A stretch of DNA of 64,000 bases from Plantibacter flavus (GCF_900177615.1 NZ_FXAP01000002.1:1-64000), one strand, 5' to 3'; positions 16,119-24,408 are shown, counted from the stretch's first letter. The notes: generated by a model from the sequence alone, not told the origin. Made by a program: numbers and translations.

Positions 16119-18263
16119 TCAACCCTCCTGAGCCTTGGGTGCCCCTGCACGATCTGCATCCTGGCGAGCCTCGACACCCGGTCCTACTACAAGAGACCGC
16201 GCGGCTTTCGACTCATTGATGGTCTCGACGATCGTGGTCAGCGCTTGTTGCTCCCGACGACGAAGGGTCAACCAGACGTGATTCTCTGTCATACGCTCGC
16301 CGGTGCGCTCCTTGTGCGCTTGCTGCCGGCTCTCGATGAGCCCATCGAGAGCCACAATTTCGCCCTCGTGAACGCCGAGAAATCGTTCATCCGTGACGAA
16401 CATGTTGCAGGTGAGGCACGCGTTCCCTTTGTCACAGGTCTTCGCTGGTGGCAGCGTGCACCATCCGTTCGGCAGGATTCGGTCCGTTCTGGCATCAAGC
16501 GCCATCAGGTCGTACAGATCGTCAGGGGACACCTCGGGGTGTCGCCCACTCGTCGTGATTTTTTGGTAACGAAGGAACTCCGCCTTCGCTGTCGAATCCA
16601 GGGTGTGTGCGTACACCATTGTCATCGCTGGTGTGGTGTGCCCTAGGTAGCGCTGCACGACATGCAGTGGAACACCTGCGTTGATGAGGCTTGTCGCCTT
16701 CGTATGACGAAAGCGGTGAGTTGCCGCGATTCGGAGGAGCTCGCCGTCTTCTCCGAGGAGCCCGGCCCGGCTGGCAAGTTTGCTGACCTGGTGGCGGAAC
16801 ACTCCACTGAGATAGGGCTTCATGCCGTGCCGGTTGTTGTGGCGACTCACGAACAAGTACGGTGCACCGCCCGTGGTTCCGTTGGCTTGCCGTCGAGCCG
16901 CGAGCCAGGCCTGCTGTTCCCGAATGACGCCGATCACTTCGTGGTCCACGAATATCGTGTCTGGAGCCCCTTCGATCTTCGTCTGCTGGTAACGCAGCTT
17001 GGCTACCTCCGTCTTGCCGTCTGAGCCTCTTTCGATGTTGATCAAGGGTTCCGCGTCGAGCATGCAGATTTCACTGATCCTTCGGCCGGTGGCCATCATC
17101 AGGAGCAGGATCCGCATGGCTTGTGGGTCGGCGAGTCCACCGTCTTCTCGAGCATCACCCAGCTCATGACACTTCGCAGCTATCTCAGCCATAGTCGCAT
17201 CGCTGATGAGATGGCGTTCATCGAACCTGGTCTTACGCTTGCGAGGCAGGTCGCCTGGACGCCAGAAACGCAAGAACTCTGGGCTCAAGTCTCGCCATCT
17301 CGGATCATCGACCGCGCGAGCCAGAGTATCGCCGTGGTCGTGCGCGAACACATAGAAGTTCCGTATGGTGCTCGTGATCGAGGTGATCGTTGAGTGTTTC
17401 CGTTGACCCGGGCCGCGGGTCGAGCTGACTTTCTCCTCAATCCGCAGTTCAGTGAGGAACGTGAGCATGAGCGCGCGGACCTCACCCGGGTCGTCCGTAA
17501 GCCGCGGTGACCGAAGCCCCTGCGTCACGACGAAACGGTCGAACGTGACGAACGAGGCGAGCCGAGTGAGAGCCGTGCTCCACGCAACGCGCTGCGCTTC
17601 AAGTTCGGTCTTCATGTAGAACATGGCCGCTTTGCGCAGCCACGGTGTGCTGACGGTGTGCCAGTGCATGCTCACCTGCTTGAGCGATTCCTGAGCCCGC
17701 CTGGGGATGCGTGGGTCCATGTCCATGCTCCAGACTTCGCGCTCCCACCAGCTAGAGGTGTCATATGCGAACCAGAGGATCTTCCAGGCGCGAGACATCG
17801 GTGCGAATATCGTGCGAAACGTGGTCGGGCTGGGCAGTCTGTTGTTGCGTCGAATCCATGTGGATGACATAGCTTTGCACCACGTCTCTGGCGAGTGGTC
17901 CATCAGGCTGTTGGCATCTCGCCCACTTTCTCTCAGCAGCTCGATCGCACAGGCAAGCTCCCGGATCATCGATCCCATTGGCCCGATCGGGACACGCCCA
18001 CCCTCCTCGATGATCCGCCAAATTACGTAGATGAACTCCGTCTGCAGACCCTCCGGGAGGTTGCCCAGGTGAAGATCTCCAATCTTGTCGTGGTAATAAC
18101 CGAAGGATGGCAGGTACTCCTCCGGGATTGAGCGCCTGGTGAAACTCAACATGCGAAGCTCTGGTGGCACTGACTCCAGCAGCTCAAGGGTCCGTTCCGG
18201 CGAATGAACGGCGGCTTGCTGCGCATGAAGCAAATCGAAGAGCTCGGCGTCCCTATTTTTCAT
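16119..18263 (-). CDS. TnpB-like tyrosine recombinase of a Tn554-type transposon
   Basis: A 714-residue phage-integrase-family protein. The catalytic core lies in the second half: MMATGRRISEICML (first Arg), HRFRHTKAT (HxxR), LGHTTPAMTMVYAHT (His and the Tyr nucleophile). After it comes a cysteine-bearing tail (CDKGNACLTCNMFVTDERF) that may form a zinc finger, as in other long TnpB recombinases. It works together with the TnpA recombinase. ATG 18263 (MKNRD, GGAGAG upstream) overlaps the tnpA stop by 11 bp; an in-frame ATG at 18317 is also possible. Confidence 0.8.
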   Translation of the reverse strand: MKNRDAELFDLLHAQQAAVHSPERTLELLESVPPELRMLSFTRRSIPEEYLPSFGYYHDKIGDLHLGNLPEGLQTEFIYVIWRIIEEGGRVPIGPMGSMIRELACAIELLRESGRDANSLMDHSPETWCKAMSSTWIRRNNRLPSPTTFRTIFAPMSRAWKILWFAYDTSSWWEREVWSMDMDPRIPRRAQESLKQVSMHWHTVSTPWLRKAAMFYMKTELEAQRVAWSTALTRLASFVTFDRFVVTQGLRSPRLTDDPGEVRALMLTFLTELRIEEKVSSTRGPGQRKHSTITSITSTIRNFYVFAHDHGDTLARAVDDPRWRDLSPEFLRFWRPGDLPRKRKTRFDERHLISDATMAEIAAKCHELGDAREDGGLADPQAMRILLLMMATGRRISEICMLDAEPLINIERGSDGKTEVAKLRYQQTKIEGAPDTIFVDHEVIGVIREQQAWLAARRQANGTTGGAPYLFVSRHNNRHGMKPYLSGVFRHQVSKLASRAGLLGEDGELLRIAATHRFRHTKATSLINAGVPLHVVQRYLGHTTPAMTMVYAHTLDSTAKAEFLRYQKITTSGRHPEVSPDDLYDLMALDARTDRILPNGWCTLPPAKTCDKGNACLTCNMFVTDERFLGVHEGEIVALDGLIESRQQAHKERTGERMTENHVWLTLRRREQQALTTIVETINESKAARSLVVGPGVEARQDADRAGAPKAQEG

Positions 18264-19467
18264 CGTCTCTCCATCCACTTGTGCTGCCTCGCCAGTCCGC
18301 CAGAGCTCGAAGCTCATCGTCCTCAGTCACCCAGGCGTAGGTGTTCAGGGTTGTTTGAATGTCGGAGTGACCGAGACGTCGACTCACCACATGGATCGGG
18401 CGCCCCGCGAGGAGCATCGCTGTGGCGTGACTGTGGCGAAACCAGTGCGGAGACCAGCGGGCAGGCACCTGATCTCCGAGATGTCGGCGTATTCGCTCCA
18501 CCAACTTGTAAATCGTTTCCGGGCGAATGGGCGCGAACCGCTCACCCCCGCGGAGGTTGACGAACACGTAGCTGGAGTCCAGGTCGTCGACGATGAGGTC
18601 GATTCCTAGATCACACACCTGCCAGAGGTACTCGGCGTACAGGGAGTCCAGATCATCCGAGATGTATATCTTTCGGTAGTGCCCACCCTTCACCCTCGCG
18701 CCATGCGGATGGGCCCGGGGCACCACCTCGATGAAGGGACTGGCGCCGCTTCCGCTATGCCAGTCCCGGTGCTGCAGCGACAGCGCTTCGCCCATGCGCA
18801 GACCAGTCTCTTCCAACAGTGCGAAAAAGAACCGATCTCTAACTGAACCGGTCCAGGTTCCGGTCTCTGCGTTGAATCGACCGCACGCGTTCTTTATCGC
18901 GTCGATCTGCGCGGGAGTCAGTACCGGGGCGTTCACGCGGCGTCGTGTGACCTTCACCGTCACGGCACCGCCGGCGCGCCTCGACCGAAGGTGAGCCAGC
19001 ATTGGAGCATACGGACTGCGCGCATCTCGGAACGAGAACAGTTGCGGGTCGAATCGCATGCCGCGCCACTCGTGAAAAACGTAGAACGAACGCACGCCCT
19101 GCAGCCTCAGCGCGGCCGTCGAATCAGAAACCCGGGACGGGGTGCCATGGAGAGGGGCGACTCCTGGAGGGAGGCCCGAGCGCATCCAAGCCACGAATCC
19201 GGTCAGGTCCTCGAGCTGGTACGCGTCCCATTCGCGATCCCGGCCATGGAGATAGACGAGCCAGAGCTGCAGAGCCCGCGCGTATGAGCGAATCGTGTTG
19301 GGTGAGCTCTGGGTCTGCCGTAGGTGCTCCAGATACAGCTCCGCAGGCTCGAACGGTAGGTGGTCCTCGCCGAGAACCGTCCAAGTCGTCTCTTCGCCGT
19401 CGACACGGACCGTTTGCACCCGAATCACGCGGTCTCCTTCGATCGCCCGGCTGATTTTGATCGCCAA
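18253..19467 (-). CDS. TnpA-like tyrosine recombinase of a Tn554-type transposon
   Basis: A 404-residue tyrosine recombinase. A SAM-like core-binding domain at about residues 40-135 is followed by the catalytic domain with R224 (ETGLRMGEAL), H341/R344 (HWFRHSHAT), H367 (RRLGHSDI) and nucleophile Y377 (TLNTYAW). First gene of the tnpABC operon. All catalytic residues are intact, so it should be active. Confidence 0.85.
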   Translation of the reverse strand: MAIKISRAIEGDRVIRVQTVRVDGEETTWTVLGEDHLPFEPAELYLEHLRQTQSSPNTIRSYARALQLWLVYLHGRDREWDAYQLEDLTGFVAWMRSGLPPGVAPLHGTPSRVSDSTAALRLQGVRSFYVFHEWRGMRFDPQLFSFRDARSPYAPMLAHLRSRRAGGAVTVKVTRRRVNAPVLTPAQIDAIKNACGRFNAETGTWTGSVRDRFFFALLEETGLRMGEALSLQHRDWHSGSGASPFIEVVPRAHPHGARVKGGHYRKIYISDDLDSLYAEYLWQVCDLGIDLIVDDLDSSYVFVNLRGGERFAPIRPETIYKLVERIRRHLGDQVPARWSPHWFRHSHATAMLLAGRPIHVVSRRLGHSDIQTTLNTYAWVTEDDELRALADWRGSTSGWRDDEK

Positions 19468-19604
19468 ACTACATGAGCGTTCGAACCCAACGCCACGTCT
19501 TTGTTCGTCGCCAACTACCAGATAGTTTTGTCTTCAAGAGCGAGCAACCCGCACGTGCCTCTGTTGAAGCCGTTGAAGACGAGCCTTCGTGAACACCGGA
19601 TAAG

Positions 19605-20003
19605 CCGGCGACCGGCTATTACGAGTGGGTGGTCACCGAGACCGGCAAGCAACCCCACTTCATCCACGACCCCGAGGCCGAGCTCGCGATGGCGGGCATC
19701 ATCAGCGCCTGGCCCGACCCGGGCAAGCCGGAGGACGATCCGGACAAGTGGCGTCTGTCGATGGCGATCATCACACGGGACGCGCACGTCTCACCGGGCG
19801 AGGTCCACGACCGCATGCCGGCCTGCCTCACCCCCGACGGCTACGACGACTGGCTCGGAGACCACCTCGACACCGACCAGCTGTTGCAGCTGCTCGACCG
19901 GGAGTCCTTCGCTGTCGCTCACGATCTCACCCACTACGAGGTCACGCGCGATGTGAACAACGTCCGCAACACGGGCCCGCACCTCATCGAGCCACTCCGA
20001 TAG
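19605..20003 (+). pseudogene. yedK: SRAP (YedK/HMCES) gene, N-terminally truncated copy
   Basis: Encodes PATGYYEW, then GKQPHFIH, the segment MAIITRDAH, then VHDRMP and a conserved C-terminus ending LIEPLR. In SRAP proteins Cys2 forms a thiazolidine with abasic sites in single-stranded DNA; N75, E105 (in YYEW) and H160 (in HDRMP) assist (E. coli numbering). This copy keeps the E105 and H160 equivalents but lacks everything before PATGYYEW, including Cys2. A TGA lies a few codons upstream in frame. The break coincides with the end of the Tn554-like module. Residues from VHDRMP on are duplicated at 22752-22947. Confidence 0.85.
19803..19998 (+). repeat. 196-bp direct repeat, copy 1 (SRAP 3' end)
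   Basis: Bases 19803-19998 recur, identical as far as I can read, at 22752-22947 (offset 2949). They start at GTCCACGACCGCATG and end at GAGCCACTCC; both flanks diverge at once (next bases GA here, CG in copy 2). Together the copies bracket the retron. Confidence 0.9.
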
Positions 20004-20531
20004 GTTGAGCGAGGATACCCCCGAAGCTCGCTGGCCAAGCACTATTCAATTCAGGGGCTCGGGGGCGGGACGCCTGTCTACGGCACAACGCCAGGCAGCC
20101 GACTGACTTGGATTGTCCAATCCTTGAGCCTGGAACAGGACGGCACGGAGAACGCGAAGGCAAGGACTGCGCCGAGATCGTTGTCAGTGTTCTTGTTGAG
20201 CGCAAATTCGCAGCCTTCGATCAATCCAAAGGCGCCACGCAGATGAAAGGTTGGCCCACCCTCTGCAGGGCGGTTGATACGTCGCAAGTGGCGCCGCCAA
20301 ACAACGACATCCCCGTTGGACTTCAAAACGAATCACACACGGTCACCCGCGACGCCGGGGTCGAGATCCAAGCTTGCTTCCGGGTCGACAGGACCAGGTG
20401 CCCCGTAACGCAACATCGGCAAGCGAACGACGCTCAAGAGCCGAGTCGTTGACGATCGGCGAAATTAGTCAATACTCGTTGACGTTGTGCACACGCACAC
20501 ACAGCCCACCTCGAATCCGATCAGCCAACCA
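20004..20531. other. Gene-poor stretch downstream of the reverse transcriptase
   Basis: About 530 bp between SRAP copy 1 and the reverse-transcriptase stop. It is somewhat less GC-rich than the flanks. A minus-strand open frame (20078-20326, 82 codons) has no recognisable similarity and is not called. No terminator with a T-run was seen. Confidence 0.4.
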
Positions 20532-21599
20532 TTAGAGCGCGGCAATCGTGACAGTGGGCTCGTACATCTCCGCGAGAGGGTCTGACCGAGCTGCGACGCG
20601 AGCAGCGAGCTGAGCCAGACGGGTGCGCCGCTTATCGTCACTTATTGGTGACCGAGCGCGGGCAACATCCCTGTAGGCGGCAGGAAAGTGCGCCTCGAAG
20701 TACTTGACAAGATCAGGCTCCACCGCACTTGCGTACGCAAGTTGTCCACCCAGGCGAAATCGCAACCCCTCGACCTTGACCCCGTGCCGGTCTGCATGCT
20801 CGGCGAGCCCGAAGACCGAGATGTAGTGGAGCTCCTGACGGAGCTTACGTTTGAACGGGCGAGGAAGTCGTGGGCGGTCGTTCTCCGAGACCGACAACCC
20901 CGTGACATACATTGGCTGACCCCGCTTCAGCGTGCGGGTCTTTTCTTCATTCAGGACGTGACTGTGCGCTTTGACCATCACACCGATATCACTTCTGACG
21001 TCGAAGAACTGGGCGCCAGAGAAAGTCAGGTCATCGGCATACCGGGTTACGATGAGCCCCAACGAATCGGCCAACGCCGCGATATCTTCGTCGAGCGCCC
21101 GGCAAGCCAGGTTCGCCATCGCCGGGGAGGTTGAGAAGCCAGCTGGCAACAGGCCTCGGCATGTAGTGAGTCCCGCCAACAGCGCGGCAACTTCAGCTTG
21201 AAAGCCCACGTCGCGCAGGCCCGTGGCCACTGCATCAGAACTAATGTGATGAAAGAAATCGCGCAAGTCGAACTTCTGGAGAAATGCTCCGCCAGCGTGC
21301 GCCTGAGCGTTCGATACCGACGATCGGCCCCTCACATAGCCCGTGACCATGTCCGGTAGATCCATCTGAACCGGCGTCATCATAGAGAGAATCCGACGAT
21401 GAACATTGCGCACTGTCTCATCTGTGGGACAGGTGATCTCACGCGCCTTGCCCTTGGACCTGAGTGTTACCACTTCCACACCCACCCCCGCGGCAAGATC
21501 TGCTGCGATTGCCTCTAGGGCCGAGAGCGGTGCGCCCAGATACAACTCGAGGTGTCGCGGCGATCGCAATGTGGATGCTGGAGAGGTCCGGGGAGTCAT
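20532..21599 (-). CDS. Retron reverse transcriptase
   Basis: A 355-residue RT with retron hallmarks. The region X motif NAxxH is NAQAH (97-101). Motif A is FDLRDFF (110-116). A SPAMANLACRALD segment precedes the catalytic YADD (187-190), and the region Y VTG motif is at 232-234 (YVTGLSVSENDRPRLP). Retron RTs copy part of a cognate structured RNA (msr-msd) into branched msDNA and act in tripartite anti-phage systems. It sits 71 bp after the DUF3800 gene on the same strand. A DUF3800 partner suggests the type VII architecture of the retron classification. Confidence 0.9.
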   Translation of the reverse strand: MTPRTSPASTLRSPRHLELYLGAPLSALEAIAADLAAGVGVEVVTLRSKGKAREITCPTDETVRNVHRRILSMMTPVQMDLPDMVTGYVRGRSSVSNAQAHAGGAFLQKFDLRDFFHHISSDAVATGLRDVGFQAEVAALLAGLTTCRGLLPAGFSTSPAMANLACRALDEDIAALADSLGLIVTRYADDLTFSGAQFFDVRSDIGVMVKAHSHVLNEEKTRTLKRGQPMYVTGLSVSENDRPRLPRPFKRKLRQELHYISVFGLAEHADRHGVKVEGLRFRLGGQLAYASAVEPDLVKYFEAHFPAAYRDVARARSPISDDKRRTRLAQLAARVAARSDPLAEMYEPTVTIAAL

Positions 21600-21670
21600 C
21601 TATGCCTAACTAGTAGAAGATCGCAAGATCTCGAACGCGACTCGCGCCCCAAATATCGACCCCCCGGACT

Positions 21671-22381
21671 TCAGAGCAACTCTATCCCCTTCCGAGAAGA
21701 ACGATGCACAGCTCTGTCGAAATCGATCAAGTGGGCCAGGTGAGCGGGAAGGCCTCGATTGAAGCGCCCGACCTCATACGCTTTAGGTTGAGTTGCCAGA
21801 GCGTGACCAGCTACCGCCAGAACGTAGTCAACAACGCCGAGGATAGGCGCCCGCTTGTTCGCTCGGACTGCCGTCGCATCCACGCGTAAACCCAGCGTAT
21901 TGGCCACATCGTCTCGGGCTGCTCCAACGATTCGAGAGTACAGACTGTTCATCCGCGACTCCTCTTCAAAGGCGAACACGATCACCTCCGTACGATATCG
22001 GAGTAGTATATTTCGTACTAGGGTGTAGTACATATTCACTAAGAGCTCAACTCCCTCGACGCCACTGGCATGTCGTGAGAACGCAACGTGCGCGCGATAG
22101 TCCATGCGTCGCATTGCGAGAAGAAACTGATCCCTGGTGGATGGCTGATCCGCAGAGTAGTGAAATCCCGAGCGTTCAAATGCCGTCATTTTCTCGAAGG
22201 TCGGCCACAGTGCCGGATCCGCGATTGCATCGTGAGCCGCAGCGACTACTTGCGCCTCCATCAGCGCTGCGTGTGGAGTCACTACCGCTCCGGCGAGCAC
22301 CACTTCTGCCCCATGGTGAGTTCCGGATTCGTCAAGGAAGACACTAATTCCCTCCGTGCGTCTCGGCGACTCGTCGTTCAT
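21671..22381 (-). CDS. DUF3800 protein, presumed retron effector
   Basis: A 236-residue protein with the DUF3800 signature near the N-terminus (VFLDESGTHHG, residues 14-24) and a second acidic region (VIVFAFEEESRMNSLY). It probably adopts an RNase H-like fold with the Asp/Glu residues as metal ligands. DUF3800 proteins occur as accessory genes of type VII retrons, where they are the likely toxic effector released when a phage disturbs msDNA. First gene of the operon with the RT; the ATG at 22381 has no strong Shine-Dalgarno. Confidence 0.8.
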   Translation of the reverse strand: MNDESPRRTEGISVFLDESGTHHGAEVVLAGAVVTPHAALMEAQVVAAAHDAIADPALWPTFEKMTAFERSGFHYSADQPSTRDQFLLAMRRMDYRAHVAFSRHASGVEGVELLVNMYYTLVRNILLRYRTEVIVFAFEEESRMNSLYSRIVGAARDDVANTLGLRVDATAVRANKRAPILGVVDYVLAVAGHALATQPKAYEVGRFNRGLPAHLAHLIDFDRAVHRSSRKGIELL

Positions 22382-22751
22382 GAGATACTCAACTTTCTAA
22401 CGCGCGGAACTGAGCGGATCGATTCGGTCAGGCCTACACCGTTCGCCGCCGCTAATGGTCACCTTACGCAAGAGCGCATCCCAATTCATAGGGGAAAAGC
22501 GCCTCTCGGCCCTCCTTGAGTGCTTGTTACTTTGCCGCGAGTTCCGCCGACGGATGTTCTGCCAGTGCTGTTCGCATGCGCGCCGCAATGGAGAAGGCGG
22601 CAGACCACGAACTCGAGCGGGGTCACGGCTCGCTCATTTACGCATACCGAAGACCGGCGGTTCTGTCGCAGGAACTCGCAGCATCAATCACCTCCAACTC
22701 GAGGTTGGGCCTCGCCTTCCAGCCCATGGCACGCGCGAGCGTCGCATCCCT
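22382..22751. other. Non-coding leader of the retron operon
   Basis: About 370 bp upstream of the DUF3800 gene up to SRAP copy 2. It holds the candidate msr-msd on the minus strand (22404-22547). The rest, 22548-22751, has no gene I can support and presumably carries the retron promoter. Confidence 0.45.
22404..22547 (-). ncRNA. Candidate retron msr-msd RNA
   Basis: Transcribed toward the DUF3800 gene, a 144-nt segment is closed by complementary arms. a1 is GCGGAACTCGCG (22547-22536) and a2 is CGCTCAGTTCCGC (22416-22404): 8 contiguous pairs plus 3 more across a small internal loop. Inside are AAGCAC shortly after a1 (possible branching G), a GCGC...CCC/GGG...GCGC hairpin and a CGGT/ACCG hairpin. 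Size and position match known msr-msd loci. No covariation support is available, so this is a structural guess. Confidence 0.4.
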
Positions 22752-22947
22752 GTCCACGACCGCATGCCGGCCTGCCTCACCCCCGACGGCTACGACGACT
22801 GGCTCGGAGACCACCTCGACACCGACCAGCTGTTGCAGCTGCTCGACCGGGAGTCCTTCGCTGTCGCTCACGATCTCACCCACTACGAGGTCACGCGCGA
22901 TGTGAACAACGTCCGCAACACGGGCCCGCACCTCATCGAGCCACTCC
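22752..22947 (+). repeat. 196-bp direct repeat, copy 2 (SRAP 3' end)
   Basis: Identical to 19803-19998 as read. It begins directly after non-SRAP sequence, so only the last third of the SRAP gene is present. Confidence 0.9.
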
Positions 22948-22955
22948 CGGCCTGA
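22752..22955 (+). pseudogene. yedK: SRAP gene 3' fragment, chromosome-proximal copy
   Basis: Encodes VHDRMP through LIEPLPA and then TGA at 22953-22955. Only the His of HDRMP among the active-site residues remains. The different last residues (PLPA versus PLR in copy 1) suggest this is the original chromosomal 3' end, with copy 1 carrying an imported terminus. It converges with the CPBP gene 3 bp away. Confidence 0.8.
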
Positions 22956-22958
22956 GTG

Positions 22959-23738
22959 TCAGCTCAGGGCGGGTGTCGCGCCCGTTCGGGATCCGACCTG
23001 CCGCTCGTCTGTCCCCGTGATCACCCAGTACACGACCGCGACGGCGAGGATACCGATGACCGGCGTCAGGTAGGCCGCCCAGGGCGTGCCGAGCGGGGCG
23101 AAGCCCACCGAGAACGCGGCGACGTCCCAGATGCCGTGCAATGCCATCGCCCAGACGAGGGAGCCGGTCACCCGCCGCACGATGTAGAAGCAGGTGCCCG
23201 ACATCGCGGCGAGGACCACTTGTCCGAGCGTGTTGAGGAACGGAGCGCCGAGCGCTGCATTGACGAGATGCATGGCTCCGAAGAGCAGGGAGGTCAGCAA
23301 CCACACCCAGACTTCGGAGAGGCGTGAGCGGAACGCCGTCAGCAGCAGGCCGCGTGACATCAGCTCCTCGCAGAACCCGACCGCCAGGCCCAGCGCGAGC
23401 AGGGAGAGGAGGAACGACGGGTCGAACTTCGACCAGTCGGTGTTGACCAGGTTCGCGACGGCGACGACCAGCATGAGCGCGGGAACGAAGATCGGCCACT
23501 TGTGGTGGGAGCGTCTCCGCTCGAACAGAGCAGGCCTCCACCATCCCAACAGCCAGGTGGTGATGGCCAGCAGCACCGCTCCGACCGCGAGGTCGAGGAC
23601 CGCACCTCGCCAGGTGAACTCCGCGGACGTCCCGATCTCGGTGTACGCCACCCCGCTGAGCTTCGACACGACGAAGATGACGGCGACGTAGCCGACGTAG
23701 ATCGCCAGGCCGATCCAGACACGAGGGGTGACGCGCAT
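22959..23738 (-). CDS. CPBP-family intramembrane metalloprotease
   Basis: A 259-residue protein with about seven to eight membrane helices and all CPBP (Abi/CAAX) motifs: EE at 124-125 with R129 (CEELMSRG), FGAMH with H157, and H201 (ALHGIWD). These glutamyl-type membrane proteases (Rce1 relatives) process prenylated or peptide substrates, and some give bacteriocin immunity. The start at 23738 begins MRVTPRVW with a helix directly after. The substrate is unknown. Confidence 0.85.
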   Translation of the reverse strand: MRVTPRVWIGLAIYVGYVAVIFVVSKLSGVAYTEIGTSAEFTWRGAVLDLAVGAVLLAITTWLLGWWRPALFERRRSHHKWPIFVPALMLVVAVANLVNTDWSKFDPSFLLSLLALGLAVGFCEELMSRGLLLTAFRSRLSEVWVWLLTSLLFGAMHLVNAALGAPFLNTLGQVVLAAMSGTCFYIVRRVTGSLVWAMALHGIWDVAAFSVGFAPLGTPWAAYLTPVIGILAVAVVYWVITGTDERQVGSRTGATPALS

Positions 23739-23838
23739 ACGCTGTTGCCTTCCAGTCGGCGGGGGAATCGATGCTCCAATGTATCGGGCGCAAGTGCTCG
23801 AATCGATGATCGTCTCAGCGCTTCCGATAGCGGGCCGA

Positions 23839-24207
23839 TCAGCGTGCGACGAGCTGAGACACGCGGCCTCGCGAGACGCCGAGGATCGCGGCGGAGTCCG
23901 TCACGGAGAATCCCGCTTCGCGAAGATGCCGAGCCGCTGCACGTGCGCGGGCTGCCGCCGCGGCGGACGCTGCCGTCGCCTCTTCGGTAGCGGAACGCGC
24001 AGCGACGACCTCGTCATAGAGGGCACCGATTTCAGGAATCACGGTCACCAACCACCCGCTGTGATCGACGTCGGGGTCGTCGGTGTCGAGATAGTCGCGG
24101 ACCTGCCGCTCGGCCTTGTCGAGCGTTGCGACCTGGCTGACCGGCTCACCATCGAGGTGGAGTTCCCAACCGTGTTCCCACTTGTGCGCCGTCGCTGTGA
24201 TGTTCAT
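23839..24207 (-). CDS. Small helix-turn-helix protein with HicB-like N-terminus
   Basis: A 122-residue protein. The first half resembles a HicB-like fold (MNITATAHKWEHGWELHLDG ... LDKAERQVRDYL). A long alanine-rich helix follows, then a C-terminal HTH (FSVTDSAAILGVSRGRVSQL). This layout is common for antitoxin-like regulators, but no toxin gene lies next to it. ATG 24207 is preferred; ATG 24219 is possible. Palindromes just upstream (24230-24265) are probable operator sites. Confidence 0.7.
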   Translation of the reverse strand: MNITATAHKWEHGWELHLDGEPVSQVATLDKAERQVRDYLDTDDPDVDHSGWLVTVIPEIGALYDEVVAARSATEEATAASAAAAARARAAARHLREAGFSVTDSAAILGVSRGRVSQLVAR

Positions 24208-24229
24208 CGGGCTGACCATCGCGGTAGTT

Positions 24230-24265
24230 TAGGGGGCTATGTCGTCAATGTCTAGGCCCCCTAGA
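24230..24265. promoter_or_regulatory. Inverted repeats upstream of the HicB-like HTH gene
   Basis: TAGGGGGC (24230-24237) pairs with GCCCCCTA (24256-24263). The second arm also lies in a local palindrome TCTAG-GCCCC-CTAGA (24251-24265). Placed 20-60 bp before the HTH gene, it is a likely autoregulatory operator. Confidence 0.45.
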
Positions 24266-24321
24266 CAACACGTGTCGGAGAGGTTGGATCAGGGCCGTTG
24301 CCCAGGTCCCAGCTTCCTCAC

Positions 24322-24367
24322 AGACGCTCGTCTAAGCTAGACGAGCGTCTGACTCAGACGATCGTCT
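24322..24367. promoter_or_regulatory. Three phased 12-bp palindromic operators upstream of the TetR gene
   Basis: AGACGCTCGTCT (24322-24333), AGACGAGCGTCT (24339-24350) and AGACGATCGTCT (24356-24367). Each is a palindrome of the form AGACG-NN-CGTCT, and start-to-start spacing is exactly 17 bp both times. They end 41 bp before the GTG start of the TetR gene and are very likely its autoregulatory sites. Confidence 0.75.
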
Positions 24368-24408
24368 AGCGGCCCGATCGACGGGCCCTCCACCTCGAAG
24401 GAGCGCTC

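Larger units (their letters stand above)
15701..19604 (-). mobile_element. Tn554-type transposition module (tnpA-tnpB-tnpC) abutting a truncated SRAP gene
   Basis: Three minus-strand genes in the order long tyrosine recombinase (19467-18253), larger tyrosine recombinase (18263-16119) and small DUF6262-type protein (16117-15701) reproduce the tnpA-tnpB-tnpC organisation of Tn554. Such elements lack terminal inverted repeats and insert site-specifically. About 140 bp upstream of tnpA the sequence switches at about 19605 into the middle of a SRAP gene, so 19604/19605 is taken as one end. The other end is not defined; cargo may extend leftward beyond the window start. Confidence 0.65.

Noticed and set aside
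20078-20326. 82-codon minus-strand frame downstream of the reverse transcriptase
   Set aside because: Looks protein-like in places but has no recognisable similarity and no good start context. Kept as uncalled; it could be a remnant.
21600-21670. msr-msd between the DUF3800 and reverse transcriptase genes
   Set aside because: At 71 bp it is too short to hold both msr and msd stems; the 370-bp region upstream of the effector is a better candidate.
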